From Apodospora peruviana (Eukaryota > Ascomycota > Sordariomycetes > Sordariales > Lasiosphaeriaceae), in contig JAUEDM010000007.1 of the NCBI GenBank assembly GCA_033439685.1, forward strand, positions 2,656,501-2,720,500: a stretch of DNA of 64,000 nt, read 5' to 3'. The translations under genes and the position numbers were made by a program. Shown in pieces: positions 1 to 9,819 of this stretch. Each line of letters opens with the position of its first letter. Position 1 is the stretch's first letter. The notes under the pieces were generated by a model. It was given only the letters and a program-made list of their open reading frames with translations. It searched no databases and had not been told where the DNA came from.

Positions 1-2
1 AA

Positions 3-440
3 ACGAGGATTATCAAGCTACTGGGTGTCCCGGTGGACCTCCAACTTCACTGGATCCCGGGACACCAACACAGCATCTATCCACACGCCCAGGCGGACAG
101 GCGGTCAAGGGAGGCCCAGTACAAGCAAAAAAGTTACAGCAGCATCAGAAATACATGGATCCAGGGAGACGAACCTTATGTGGTCACGCAACTGAGACCG
201 CGTCTGGCCGCCGCAGCTGTGGCAGCTGCTCAGCTGTGGGTAAATCTTACGCCACGTATCGCCGTGGCCAATCGGCGAGCCGCCGCCACCGCTGCTGAGG
301 TAGCCAGGAAGCGAGCCAGCATTCTCGCTGGCATCAGCGCACCGGGCACGTACACCAATGTCACCATCGCCGCCGCCTTCCCTGTTGTTGCTGCACCAGC
401 AGTTCGGATGCCGCCACCCACAACAGCAAATCCGGGCAGT

Positions 441-482
<42 letters not shown>

Positions 483-1388
483 CAGACAGCTGCTACGAAG
501 CAGAAGGTTGCCATCCAGACCAGACATGCCAGAAAGGTAGCGCACCGAGCTGCTGCTGGCTCCCAATCACCCCCTCCTGCTACCAAAATCGCCGATGACG
601 AGTGGACCCTTGTTACGCATAAACCACGCCGCAACCCTGCTTCCGATGCCAACGCGATCCCCCTCGGGGCCAGACGGGCCACCGTCACCAGAGCCGGACC
701 TACGTTTGCTTCCGATGTAAACGCCATTCCTCTCGGCGCCAGACGGACCACACTCGCCAGAGCAGAGCCTGTCGAACCTCTCGAGCAGCCCGTGGTTGTT
801 GCCGATACCACGCCTGCCGCCACTGCCGGAAATGCACTTGTCGATGATGGCGAGCCTGCCGCCGAGGCCGCCGAAAACCTGGTCATTACCCCGAGCAGCC
901 TTGCCGCTGCTGCCGCTGCTGCCGAACAGGAATTTGTCGATGATAGCGAGGCCGTTCCGGAGGCTGTCGAGGAGTTTGATACTATCATGGATGCTGAGGC
1001 TACTCCTGCCGAAAATGCATTTGTTGATGATGACGAGGCCCTCCCTGAAGCTGGTGAAGAGGTTCGTGCTGTTGCGAATATCGATGGCGCCCCCGAGGCT
1101 ATGGAAGCAGTCGTTGATGTTGCAGATACCGAGGCTGCCCCTGCGGCTGGCAAAGAGGTTGTTGTTACGGATACCGCTGCCGCCTCTGCTACTGACCATC
1201 CTGTTTTGCCGGTCATGGTCGACGTGGAGGAAGACCAGGCGCTGCAGGAGGAACTTGACGACATGGAGGTCCTGACACAGCTGGCCGAAGACCAGTTTCA
1301 CGACTTGGCAGCCCGGACGCAGCTGTTCCGAGAGGCCCTCGAACGCCGGCAGATCGAGCGCCAGTTGGTGTTGGGAAACGGTCAGTAG
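3..1388 (+). CDS. Partial RNase H-like (LINE-type) frame running into acidic low-complexity repeats
   Basis: The frame is open from the window edge, so the 5' end is missing. The first residues read as a polynucleotidyl-transferase RNase H end, with the hallmark 'LHWIPGHQ' followed by 'AQADRRSREAQ', which resembles the WxPGHxxxxxNExAD block at the C-terminus of fungal LINE (Tad-like) polyproteins. The asparagine-glutamate pair before the last Asp is not preserved, so the domain is probably decayed. Downstream lie an Ala-rich stretch, about 15 serines encoded by an AGC microsatellite, and imperfect acidic repeats of the type VDDxExxPEAxEE between roughly 830 and 1200, then a coiled-coil-like end rich in Glu/Gln/Leu. 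It stops at a TAG, but the same repeat style continues in frame afterwards. It is either a mobile-element tail or a host hypothetical protein that captured one. The reading frame is clear; the function is not. Confidence 0.45.
441..481 (+). repeat. (AGC)n microsatellite
   Basis: About 13-14 uninterrupted AGC units encode a polyserine run in the partial frame at 3-1388. Length variation here would keep or break the frame. Confidence 0.9.
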
Positions 1389-1598
1389 GAGGTAGTCGCA
1401 GAAGCCGGACTTATGGTGGAAGTGGCAGGGGATGCTGTTTCCGTGGCCGGTGTTGATGAGTTGGCATCTGTGGAGGATACCGAGGCCGAAGCGGTTGCAG
1501 CTACTCCTGCTGTTGCCGCTGTTGATGAGTCGGCAGGGCTGGATCACAGCGAGCCCGAAGGCCGCCAAGAGGCGGATGGCGACCGCGTCGTTATGTGA
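1389..1598 (+). pseudogene. In-frame continuation of the acidic repeat frame after a TAG
   Basis: Directly after the TAG at 1386-1388 the same reading frame stays open for about 70 codons. It has the same composition: Val/Ala/Glu/Asp repeats such as 'EVVAEAG' and 'EDTEAEAVAATPAVA'. This suggests a recent premature stop in a longer repeat protein, or a terminal intron I cannot place (the GT at 1380 has no acceptor at a workable distance that I could confirm). No independent start is needed to explain it. Confidence 0.35.
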
Positions 1599-3371
1599 AG
1601 GATGCCTACGAGGCTGTTGAGCATTCGGCTTTGTTTGTTTGTTTACATGAGTAATCTGAACGGACCTCTGTTAAGAGAAGTATAAGTCGTTTCTTTCCGT
1701 TTGGTGTATTGGCCGGGAGGGATATCTGATCTCGGGTATGGTTCCCTTTCCACCATGGATGGAGAACTGCTGTTTTTGATGCCTGGCTTATAACGGCAAG
1801 GAAGGGTTTCTGGATTGGCAACGCTGTAAGACGTATGAATAATGTATGGCTTTGTATCTTTAGTTTTGGTGTTGTATGAGTATGAATCAACAATTTCTTC
1901 TGTCTTGTATACCGCCTTGTTTGAGATATTGGAACTGGAGACGGACTTTATGTTTGTCTGGATAGTAGAGGTAGTATTACTAGGCTGGGGCTTGCCCTGA
2001 AGCTGCAATCAGTGCCAGAATTCCCCTCAAACAGATAAAACCGACTGATGTATGTATGGCTGCCGCATCCGACTTTTACTTGTGTTTATTTTCCTCCGTG
2101 TTTCCATATGCTCATCTGTCTGCATAACCAACCTATATGACGACATGGAATCAATTACCAAGGCGTACCAGTTGGGCAGGTGAGTAAGGCAAGAGTGCGA
2201 CTTAGTGTGCAAATTAGAGATCACCTGAGCAATCTTGATTATCAAGGAACCTACTTTATGTTCTCGTCAACCTCGGTGACATACCGACAGGGACTGTGTT
2301 TCATTTGCCCGTATAGATTCGTGAGAGCATAATTTTGTAAATCTTTAAGAAATACATGGATGGCTTAATTTCAAGCCCATGTAAATCGCTCCATTACCCC
2401 GAGGACATTCGCAGTGATATGGTGTATTGCCAGCTGACCTGGGCTGTACAATCAACCGGTACGTAGCCTGCCGGAAGCACCAACATGGTCATGGCAAGGC
2501 CATGTTGACGCCTTAGTCGTATTCACTTTGCCCAGGACTTGTGTGTTTGTTTGCTTTTCAAAGTGGTCCGACTTGCTGTTGTCGTTGGTTGTTGGCATCA
2601 TAGTGTGACCTTGTTGGGATTGCTGTATTCGTCTCTGCTCCTGGACGTGGGATTCATGCTTCCAGGCCACCGCTTTGATGGATTTGACACACTGCCATGG
2701 CGCAACGGCAGACCTCGGCAAGGTTTGGTGCGCTTACCACTCGAGGAAGATGGTAGTCGTGCCTTTCCCTGTCGATCGAGTCGTGTTTGCCTGCAGTGGT
2801 CCCCACTACCCGTATTAACCCTGCTCGCTGTCGCTGTGACCACCGTTACCCAACAGCGTGATAGTGCAATTTTGACCAGGTCAGGTGCCCATTCGCATCC
2901 CTCCGGAGGCGCGTGGCTGTGAAGTTAATATAAAGGGTGGAAACAATGATGTCTCTGTGTGTAGGGTCTGTGGAAGTGTGGTTTATATTTGGAAGTAGAA
3001 AAAACGGGCTCGATGGTGCCTTTATATAGACGGCAGCAGTCCCGGAACGGACCACAAGCGGAAGGGGCACAACCCTCCGGAACGGCCACTGGCGGCTCAG
3101 TGGGACCGGGGGGTGATGGAAGGGAGACGCCGGCAGCGTCATGATTGGCCAGAACAGCTGCGGGAACCAGAAGCCGCACGGCCGAACATCGGATGCCGTG
3201 CGACTCGGAGATCGGATCCGTTGGTTCAGACAACAAACGTCGGCTACAAGTGGGTCCCGGCGCCGGATCCGGCCCTTTGCCAACCGTGACCTCCGGTGGA
3301 TGAAGCTGCGGGATGGAAGAGGAACGCCCCCCGGTATATCAAAGCCCTTTCAAAAGAAACCCCTGTTCGCA
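1599..3371. other. Intergenic, no gene seen
   Basis: Only short overlapping frames on both strands with no recognisable domain. The part near 2540-2600 resembles a segment near 18290-18350 (see findings). Confidence 0.6.
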
Positions 3372-3492
3372 GCGTGTGTAGTGTAGCGGTTAAACACGTC
3401 ACCTGTTCATGGGGGCTGAGAACCTTAAGCTGGCTGATTTTCCCGACAACAGTAGTGAAACGCCTAGGTTCGTCCGACTCCTGGAGCGCGCA
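3372..3492 (+). pseudogene. Decayed intron-containing tRNA-like sequence
   Basis: An A-box-like D arm (TAGTGTAGCGG, D-stem GTGT/ACAC) begins at 3379. A T-arm follows at about 3466-3484 that becomes canonical (stem CTAGG/CCTGG, B box GGTTCGACTCC) only if a 4-nt 'TCCG' insertion is removed. The acceptor strands GCGTGTG and AGCGCGC pair at six of seven positions, counting G-U. The anticodon arm (TCACC/AGTGA) has one mismatch and a long insertion at the usual intron site. The anticodon could be TTC, but position 33 is not U. This looks like a tRNA relic or tRNA-derived element rather than a working gene. Confidence 0.35.
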
Positions 3493-3598
3493 TGCGAACT
3501 TGCAATTACTTAATTACTTTCTTTTTTTGCTTTCTTCTTTTTTTCTCATGCGTAACTAAATGACAATTAACATCATGTGTATTTATACTTATTATTAA

Positions 3599-4414
3599 TC
3601 AATCCGGCAAGTACAAAACACAATCCTCTCCGACAACTTCATCCTCCACTACCAACCCTTCCAAGCCGGCAGTGTCATACGCATTCACATCGGCATCATA
3701 CTCAACAAGCCCCGCGCCACTTTTCTCCTCGTCTCCAATATCATCTCCGAAATACGCGCCCGTCGTATAGTCCTCAGCGCGGACAACACCATCACCACTC
3801 TTCAGCTCCAGCTTCTGCACCGCGAACCCCAAGACAGTTGGCCCTTTATCTGCATAACTCCTCCGCAGCACCATCTTCTTGGACCGTTTGCCCTGCGGTC
3901 CAACCGCCACACCTCCAGCACTCAGCCCCAGACTTCCGTCTATGTCCGTCTCGCTGGACCCCCGCGCCTCGAATTTCAGTCCTGTTACCACCGCCACGCC
4001 TGTGATCAGGAAGACGCATCGGTCGCCGCTGTTCTGAAGCACGTCTTGCACGGCCGGCCGACTACTGATATCGCTCAGAAACGTCTGGGTCGGCACGAAG
4101 CGTGACATGGTCATGTTCTCGGCTGTGTATGTCTCGGAGTTTTCGGTGGCAGCCGCGTGGGAGACGTTTACCCCGAAGCCGAAAAAGTCGAGGATCTTGG
4201 CAAAGAGGCCGTATTTGTGCGATTTGTGAGCTTCTTTGGCAAAGCTGTAGCCACCGGAAAATGTTTTGACGGAGGCTGGTCCGTCGAGGTCGCCCGGGGA
4301 GGTGGTGCTGAGGACTAGATCTGGCTGTGTCGGGCGGTAGAGGACGTTGCCCAGCTGGACGAAGGGCGCGTAGTCTATCTTTTCGTCTGGAACGAGGAAG
4401 TAGGATGGGGCCAT
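3599..4414 (-). CDS. Gasdermin-like pore-forming cell-death protein (fungal HET-Q1/RCD-1 type)
   Basis: Single-exon gene of 271 residues, starting at an ATG read leftward from 4414. The pattern fits the N-terminal gasdermin domain: a short amphipathic start, a predicted strand-rich core, 'FFGFGVNVSHAAATENSETY' (78-97), a helix, then 'LQNSGDRCVFLITGVAVVTG' (126-145), which parallels the mammalian block of an acidic helix followed by the YVVMEVVE-type strand, and a basic patch (KRSKK at 176-180) before another strand (VLGFAVQKLEL). A strongly acidic tail of about 55 residues (216-271) replaces the large mammalian inhibitory domain, as in fungal gasdermins, where a protease removes a small C-terminal piece. 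It is divergently paired with a gene encoding a subtilisin-family protease, the arrangement known for fungal gasdermins. I assign the family by pattern, without alignment; an unrelated beta-rich fungal protein is the alternative. Confidence 0.6.
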   Translation of the reverse strand: MAPSYFLVPDEKIDYAPFVQLGNVLYRPTQPDLVLSTTSPGDLDGPASVKTFSGGYSFAKEAHKSHKYGLFAKILDFFGFGVNVSHAAATENSETYTAENMTMSRFVPTQTFLSDISSRPAVQDVLQNSGDRCVFLITGVAVVTGLKFEARGSSETDIDGSLGLSAGGVAVGPQGKRSKKMVLRRSYADKGPTVLGFAVQKLELKSGDGVVRAEDYTTGAYFGDDIGDEEKSGAGLVEYDADVNAYDTAGLEGLVVEDEVVGEDCVLYLPD

Positions 4415-4940
4415 GATATTATTTGTTTAGTTGTCTACTATCACGGGGCTGTCTCTGTCTTTCGCTCAGGGGAGGGGGATTAAATAAGTAGGTAGGTATC
4501 TGCGGGTTTGGGGCAACCGCTGACGACGTGGGGTTTCCAGAGTGGCGCTGGTGTTCAATTAAATAAGATAGGTTAACAAATCATGTAATTCGTTCGGAAC
4601 ACGGACTTCGAAGTCTGGTGCAGTGCTGTACGACATGGAGTCAACTATTCTAGGTTTAGTGTGTTATGTATTGGGCCAACCATATTTCTTCCTGTCCAGC
4701 CATAGCGCATGAATGTGATGCTTCGTGCAGAGATGTGGCTTGCATCAGCTGAGCCGACTTGGGCATATAAGGTGACCTGTTGTGAAATATCACCTGATGT
4801 AGCGAACGATGATGCCTTGCCTCAACACCATAAACCCAATGTCTCTGTGAGAGAATAAGTATACATTACCGCCCAGTTATCATAATCTAGTTACTTGCCT
4901 TAACGGAGCAAAGGGTCTTATTATCAAGGCCACAGCCAAA
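4415..4940. promoter_or_regulatory. Shared divergent promoter of the gasdermin-like and HET-C/protease genes
   Basis: The two genes start head-to-head with 526 bp between their ATGs, so co-regulation is plausible. I see no ORF here and no motif I can name with confidence. Confidence 0.45.
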
Positions 4941-7900
4941 ATGTCAACGACTTCATTTGGGCGAGCTAATTGGCTTCTCTTGATCTTGCTCTTCCTTAGC
5001 ATTGCCCCCGGTGGGGCTCAAGCGTTTGGCCCAGGACAGGTATTTGGTTTTCCTTGACTTGATTTAAAGCTCCTATTCTGTTGATGGGAGAGTTGCTGAA
5101 GAAACTGTCGTTCTTTAGGCCACAGGCACCCCCTACTGGTGTCACGGAGGTAAGGCATTATAGTTATAGCACATCAATCAGTTTCTGTCATGGCTGTTTG
5201 CTGATCACCCGCGGGTCCTAGATGTTGAAGCTATCCTCACCACCATCGCGTTTGTGCACGGCAAGAAGTGGGCGCCGGACGTCATAAAGAGAGTGTACTT
5301 TGGAAACTGGCTGAGGGATTACTCACAAGCACTTGATTTTACAAGCTTGCGAAATGTAGATGAAGCTAGTCATCGCGTTGTGGTAAGCAGGACTGAGTCA
5401 ATTTGTTTGAGAGGCCCGACAGCTAACATGTAACCCGTACATATATCAGATCTCCGTTCTCTCCCTCATGGCCTTCGGATTTTCACTGAACGGGTTCGAC
5501 ATCTCAAAGACGTCTCTTGGTGTATATCGTCCCGAAGAACATGTGCACAATCCGAAAAACTACGCATGTGACATCTCCGACCCACGTACCTGGGACCCTC
5601 GTCTCCGGGGTCCCGTATCACCGACCGAGATAGCAGTCGATCCCAGAACCGGCATGAAGAACTACATTGCCAACGAGTCTGGAGGATGGGCTACATCGGC
5701 AGGCTATCTACGATTCAGTATTGCGAGATGCATCCACTTTGGCCGCATCTACCTCTGCGGCGGGAACAAGTCGGGTCGACCGGAAGACGTGGACGAATCC
5801 CTGCGGTGCCTCGGCCAGGCACTCCACTGCCTCGAAGATTTCAGCGCAAACAGCAACTACTGTGAGCTTGCTTTGCTCGAGCTGGGCTACTCTACGGCAT
5901 TTCCTCACTGTGGCTCGTCGACCCGGATGCGAGTTTCAGGCAAGAACGTTTATCCGCTTGTCACGGGGATGATGGGCACAGGAAATTTCCTGCAGTCTGT
6001 TTCTTCCGAGCTTGATCAGTTGGATACTGCCCTCAAGATTGCCGGGGAGGAAATGGCCTTTCGCAGCCGCCGCCTCTCTGGATTTCTCGACCGGCTGTCT
6101 CGCGCAGGGATGGCCTCCCCTGACCTGGACGACGCATATGCTATGGTCGGTTCGGAATCCAAGAAGGTGGCAGTCAGCGACCAGAGCCTTGATGATGAGC
6201 TTGTCCTGAAAAACATCCGTGCAGTCCTGGAACTCGGAGACAAGATTGCCAAGTTTGTTCATGGTAATCCGCGACTTCAGGAAAAGTTTGATGAGACTCT
6301 GACAGTCTTCGTTCTCGGCCTGCTGGCTCCGTTTGTTCGTCCTGTTATTGCTACTGTGACGAAAGCTCTTAGGGAGGCTTCCTCGAGAGCCACCTCTGAC
6401 AGCAAGCTGCATCAATTCGACCCGTGGGACGACAGCAAATGCACCGATCCAACCCATTCCATGCTTTCCAAGGACCCTATCACCAATATTCTCAATGAGT
6501 GTGCGGGGAGAGTAGCAGCGACCATTGTGCAATACACTGTTCCGTAAGGCCAAGAACACCACTTTACCCCGTACCGAGAGGTTGTTGAACGCCAAGCTGA
6601 CGCATTAGTCAAACAGTCGCATATTATACGCATGGGAACACCCGGCTGTTCCCGTCGACGAGGTTGCAAATGACATCCTCCGCTGCCTCCACCACCCTGC
6701 CACCCGTGACCCCAGAGTCCAGATCCAACGTAACATGTACGCAACAGTCGAGAAGTGGGTCGACGACCGCTCCCTTGACACTAAACTGCCAGATATCCTT
6801 TCGTCAGACTCTGTCAAGGCTTTAAGAAACCATGTCGATGGGGTTCGAGGTTGGGGAAGCCCCAGTATGAGTGATTTTTGGGAGAGATTCTTCAAGCGAT
6901 CCACGGCGGCTCTGCAAAGTGGCAACAGCGACTCCATTTCTCTCGATCAGCCTTGGTCACATCTTGAGGCTGCGGCCAGATACAGTGATATTTTTCACGA
7001 TGTCTATATACGACGACTCCATTATTCAAGCCCAGAGATTACTGGAAACAGTTTTAGTTCCGGCGATAATCCTAGCACCGACAGTGGCAGCAGCAACTCC
7101 TACCAGCAAAATCAGGGAAAGCTTAGTGTTGACGACGTAGCCACACCAACGAGTATGCTAGAGATGATCGTTGACTCTGACCTCGACGAAAGCATCCAAG
7201 AGACTACACCAGTCAACTCTCTCCGCGGACTGCTGACAGCGGAGGAGCCAGAAGATGAAATAATCACCTTGTTCAGCAGCATGGAGCTGGAACAGGACAA
7301 GCTGGTGACATATGAAGACCGCCTGTACGATACCCTGAAAGACACCCCCACCCCCCCCCCCCCCCCCCCCCCCCCCCCGCCGGCAGCGATTATACCTACT
7401 TGGTAGCTTTTACTAACAAATCGGTCATCCTAGACGGGAAACCCACGAAAAAGGCTTCTGGAAGGAGCTAAAAGCGTTCAACGTGGCACATATGCCACGC
7501 CATCCGGCAGCAGCAGCAGCAGTAAGGGGCAACATGACCAACCATGATCAAGATGGCAATGACACCTGGAGAGCCAAGCGAGTCAAAGTTGCGCTCATCG
7601 ACACGGGCGTTCGTCTTCAAGATGAGGTGATCCGCGGCGAGAAGGCGAGGTTCACCGGAAGAAGCTGGGTCGATCAAGACCAGACCGACTATGACGACTC
7701 ATGCGGCCACGGAACTCACCTCGCCCGCCTCTTGCTCAAGGTCACTAGCACGGCAGACATTCTCGTGGCCAAGGTGTCCCGAGACAAGAACTTTACCGCC
7801 GCAAGTATTCCGCACATAACACAGGTATGTCCTTGATATTTAATCATTTATTTGATCATTTCATACAAGAGGTTACAAACGCTGAACGTGGATTCTAAAC

Positions 7901-8556
7901 TCGTGGTTCATCAGGCCATCCGCTGGGCAATAAGCCAACAAGCCAATATCATCTCCCTCTCGCTAGGCTTCCAAGTCGAGATCCCCGAGATCAAAGAAGC
8001 GCTCGCCGAGGCGACCCGCCCACAAGACCCCAACCGCTCACCGGTGATCGTCTTCGCCGCCGCCGCCAACTGGGCCAACAAGACGCAGGTCGCCTTCCCA
8101 GCCAGCGAGCCCGACGTGATCTGTATCAGCGCCCTGGACGGCTACGGGATTGCGGTAGGAAACAACCCGGAACCTCTCCCAACAAAACGGATCGCCACGC
8201 TTGGCGCGGCCATTGCGTCGGCGTGGGACGGACGGCCGGTATGGCTTCACGGGACGTCGTTCGCGGCCCCGATCGCGGCCGGGATCGCCGCCAACGTCCT
8301 GGAGTTTGCAAAACAAAAGATGGATGCGTCTGACTGGGAGTGGAGGAACCTGTCGTCGTTCAGGGGCATGCAGGACGTGCTCAAGCTCATGTGCGTCAGG
8401 TCGGGGCAGTTTAGTTTCCTTGCGCCGTGGCGCATCGCGGACAAGGGCTTGCACACTGCTGGGGATATCGCTCAGGCGATTCGCGAGGTCTTGTCTTTGG
8501 GTTATCCTGTGTATGTGGCGTATAACAGGAGGAAAGAGACGGTGTATGTGGACTGA
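4941..8556 (+). CDS. HET-C domain fused to subtilisin-like (S8) serine protease
   Basis: Model: join(4941..5039, 5119..5149, 5222..5382, 5450..6543, 6617..7324, 7434..7824, 7915..8556), 1041 residues. Residues 1-28 look like a signal peptide (hydrophobic LLLILLFLSIA, then AQA). Residues ~29-520 match HET-C heterokaryon-incompatibility proteins: WCHGDVE, RVYFGNWLRDYSQA, YRPEEHIDNP-like, DPRTGMKNYIA, HCLEDFSANSNYCELAL, VFVLGLLAPFV, DPTHSMLSKD and YATVEKW. An acidic Ser/Thr-rich linker leads to a peptidase S8 domain from ~745 with Asp754 (ALIDTG), His790 (CGHGTH), an oxyanion-type Asn (AAANWANK) and Ser943 (HGTSFAAP). The junction intron (7325-7433) has a GTACGA donor, a C28 run, TACTAAC and CTAG; removing it gives an exact open frame across the fusion. 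Known HET-C proteins act in allorecognition and known S8 proteases activate fungal gasdermins. The alternative is two genes, HET-C ending near 7406 and a separate protease starting at 7483. Confidence 0.75.
7351..7378 (+). repeat. C28 homopolymer inside the HET-C/protease junction intron
   Basis: Twenty-eight consecutive C lie between the proposed donor (7325) and the branch site TACTAAC. Read unspliced, it would encode a polyproline run ending at a stop near 7406. Confidence 0.9.
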
Positions 8557-8669
8557 AGAAATGTCCGATGTGCCCATGAGTATGCGTCTCCACGCAACCC
8601 GGTTCATCAAATCCGAAAACTAATAGCTCTATCCAGCCCTTGTAGCCGTGATCGCTACCACCAGACGGT

Positions 8670-9819
8670 TCATATCCGTTGTGATCTAGCGATGTCCTGG
8701 AGAACCTGCGCAATGCACCTGTAGTTTGGGTCGCTTCTGCTCGAGAACTTGACGAGATACGAATGTTTCGCCGCAAGGCCATGAACCGGGATGGACGGTT
8801 TATCTGGCCAAGTTGCCGAGGTCTTGTCAACTGTCTATATGAACCAAGGTCAACTTAACTCCCATATTCGGGCAACATATATGCTCGGTAGAACATACAA
8901 TCATGGAGAAGAAACGGAGAAACCGTGGACCGTAGATGGTAGGCTCCAACTCATAGAAGCAGTGGATGCTGTGATTCTTCATGATATCCTGGACTCGCGG
9001 TAGTTCAAAAAACTGCCTGTCGAGCTCGTCGAGTATGCCCGACTGCACCTCGAGCACTGTTCTGATGGCCCCGGAGCGCCAGAGGCCCCATCGGAAGGCG
9101 CTTGCCAGTTTGGTTCCTCGATGTGGTGTCCCAATGAACAGGGTTCCGGCAATGGAACGGTAGATGTCTTGAAACCGAGCGTCGTTGGCGGCCATGATCA
9201 GTGCCTGCTTAATGACCAGACCGCCAAAGCTGTGCCCTATCAGGACGATTGGTATGTCGACGTCCTAGCATCACAACATCAGCCAATGTCCATACCAATC
9301 ATAATCATAGAAGCCAGCCCATACTCTCTGTGATAGTTGTAATAAAAGAGACAGGGCCTGGTCTTGAATCTCGGTTGAAGGCGTGGTTTGCAGATTGTGG
9401 AGGTACTTGCGCAGAAACAGGCTGCCACGCAGGCTGCCAACAACGACGACCATGGTCAATGCGAAGAAGCGAACGGACGGAAACAGCAAAGCTATGAGAA
9501 GCAGACCGGCAGCGACGACAGCCCAGTTCTTCATGGGGAAGATAAAATTGAGATCCAGGCCGGTCGGAATAGCGGCGGGACCGAAGGAGCGAATTCTGGC
9601 CTCGGGTAAGTCCTGCGGCAGCAGATCAGCCAACCAAGACACTCCGTCTTTGAGCCATGTGTACTTGGGATTAGCCCAAAGCCCCTGGACAGCAATGATG
9701 CTATGTCAGGAGAGGAAGATTGTTAGCGTCTTTCTGAATATCGAAAACTGCTGCGAGTCTTACTCAATTCTCGGGTCGCTGGTCGAATAACATAGTCGCA
9801 ATTGGCCAGGCGGCGCCAT
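8670..9819 (-). CDS. Alpha/beta hydrolase (NLR-associated lipase-like family) with inserted membrane pair
   Basis: Model: complement(join(8670..8834, 8899..9264, 9325..9700, 9764..9819)), 320 residues. The fold is that of the hydrolase domain often found at the N-terminus of fungal NLRs (DUF676/PGAP1-like): IIAVQGLWANPKYTW (20-34), a 'WLADLLPQDLPEARIRSFG' segment (41-59), the nucleophile motif GHSFGG with Ser156, LFIGTPHRG, the 'VDKTSATWP' block (268-276) and a C-terminal 'KFSSRSDPNYRCI', with His290 as likely catalytic His. Unusually, residues ~78-109 contain two hydrophobic segments between the 'SFG' strand and the nucleophile. There is no NACHT or repeat domain, so it is a stand-alone enzyme. 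It converges on the HET-C/protease gene with 113 bp between stops. The start at 9819 is chosen because it gives the normal short N-terminus; an in-frame upstream ATG at 9972 exists. The substrate is unknown; lipid ester is a guess. Confidence 0.75.

Noticed and set aside
230..1264. 344-residue minus-strand Ser/Ala-rich frame
   Set aside because: Mirror of the biased plus-strand repeat composition; no domain or start context.
7351..7380. Polyproline domain at the end of the HET-C protein
   Set aside because: It would be read from the C28 run, which is better explained as intron sequence; the unspliced frame stops shortly after.
7403..7433. A 31-nt intron (GTAGCT...TACTAAC...CTAG) joining HET-C to the protease
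   Set aside because: Too short for a fungal intron, and splicing there creates a TGA at the join. The donor at 7325 gives a normal 109-nt intron and an open frame.
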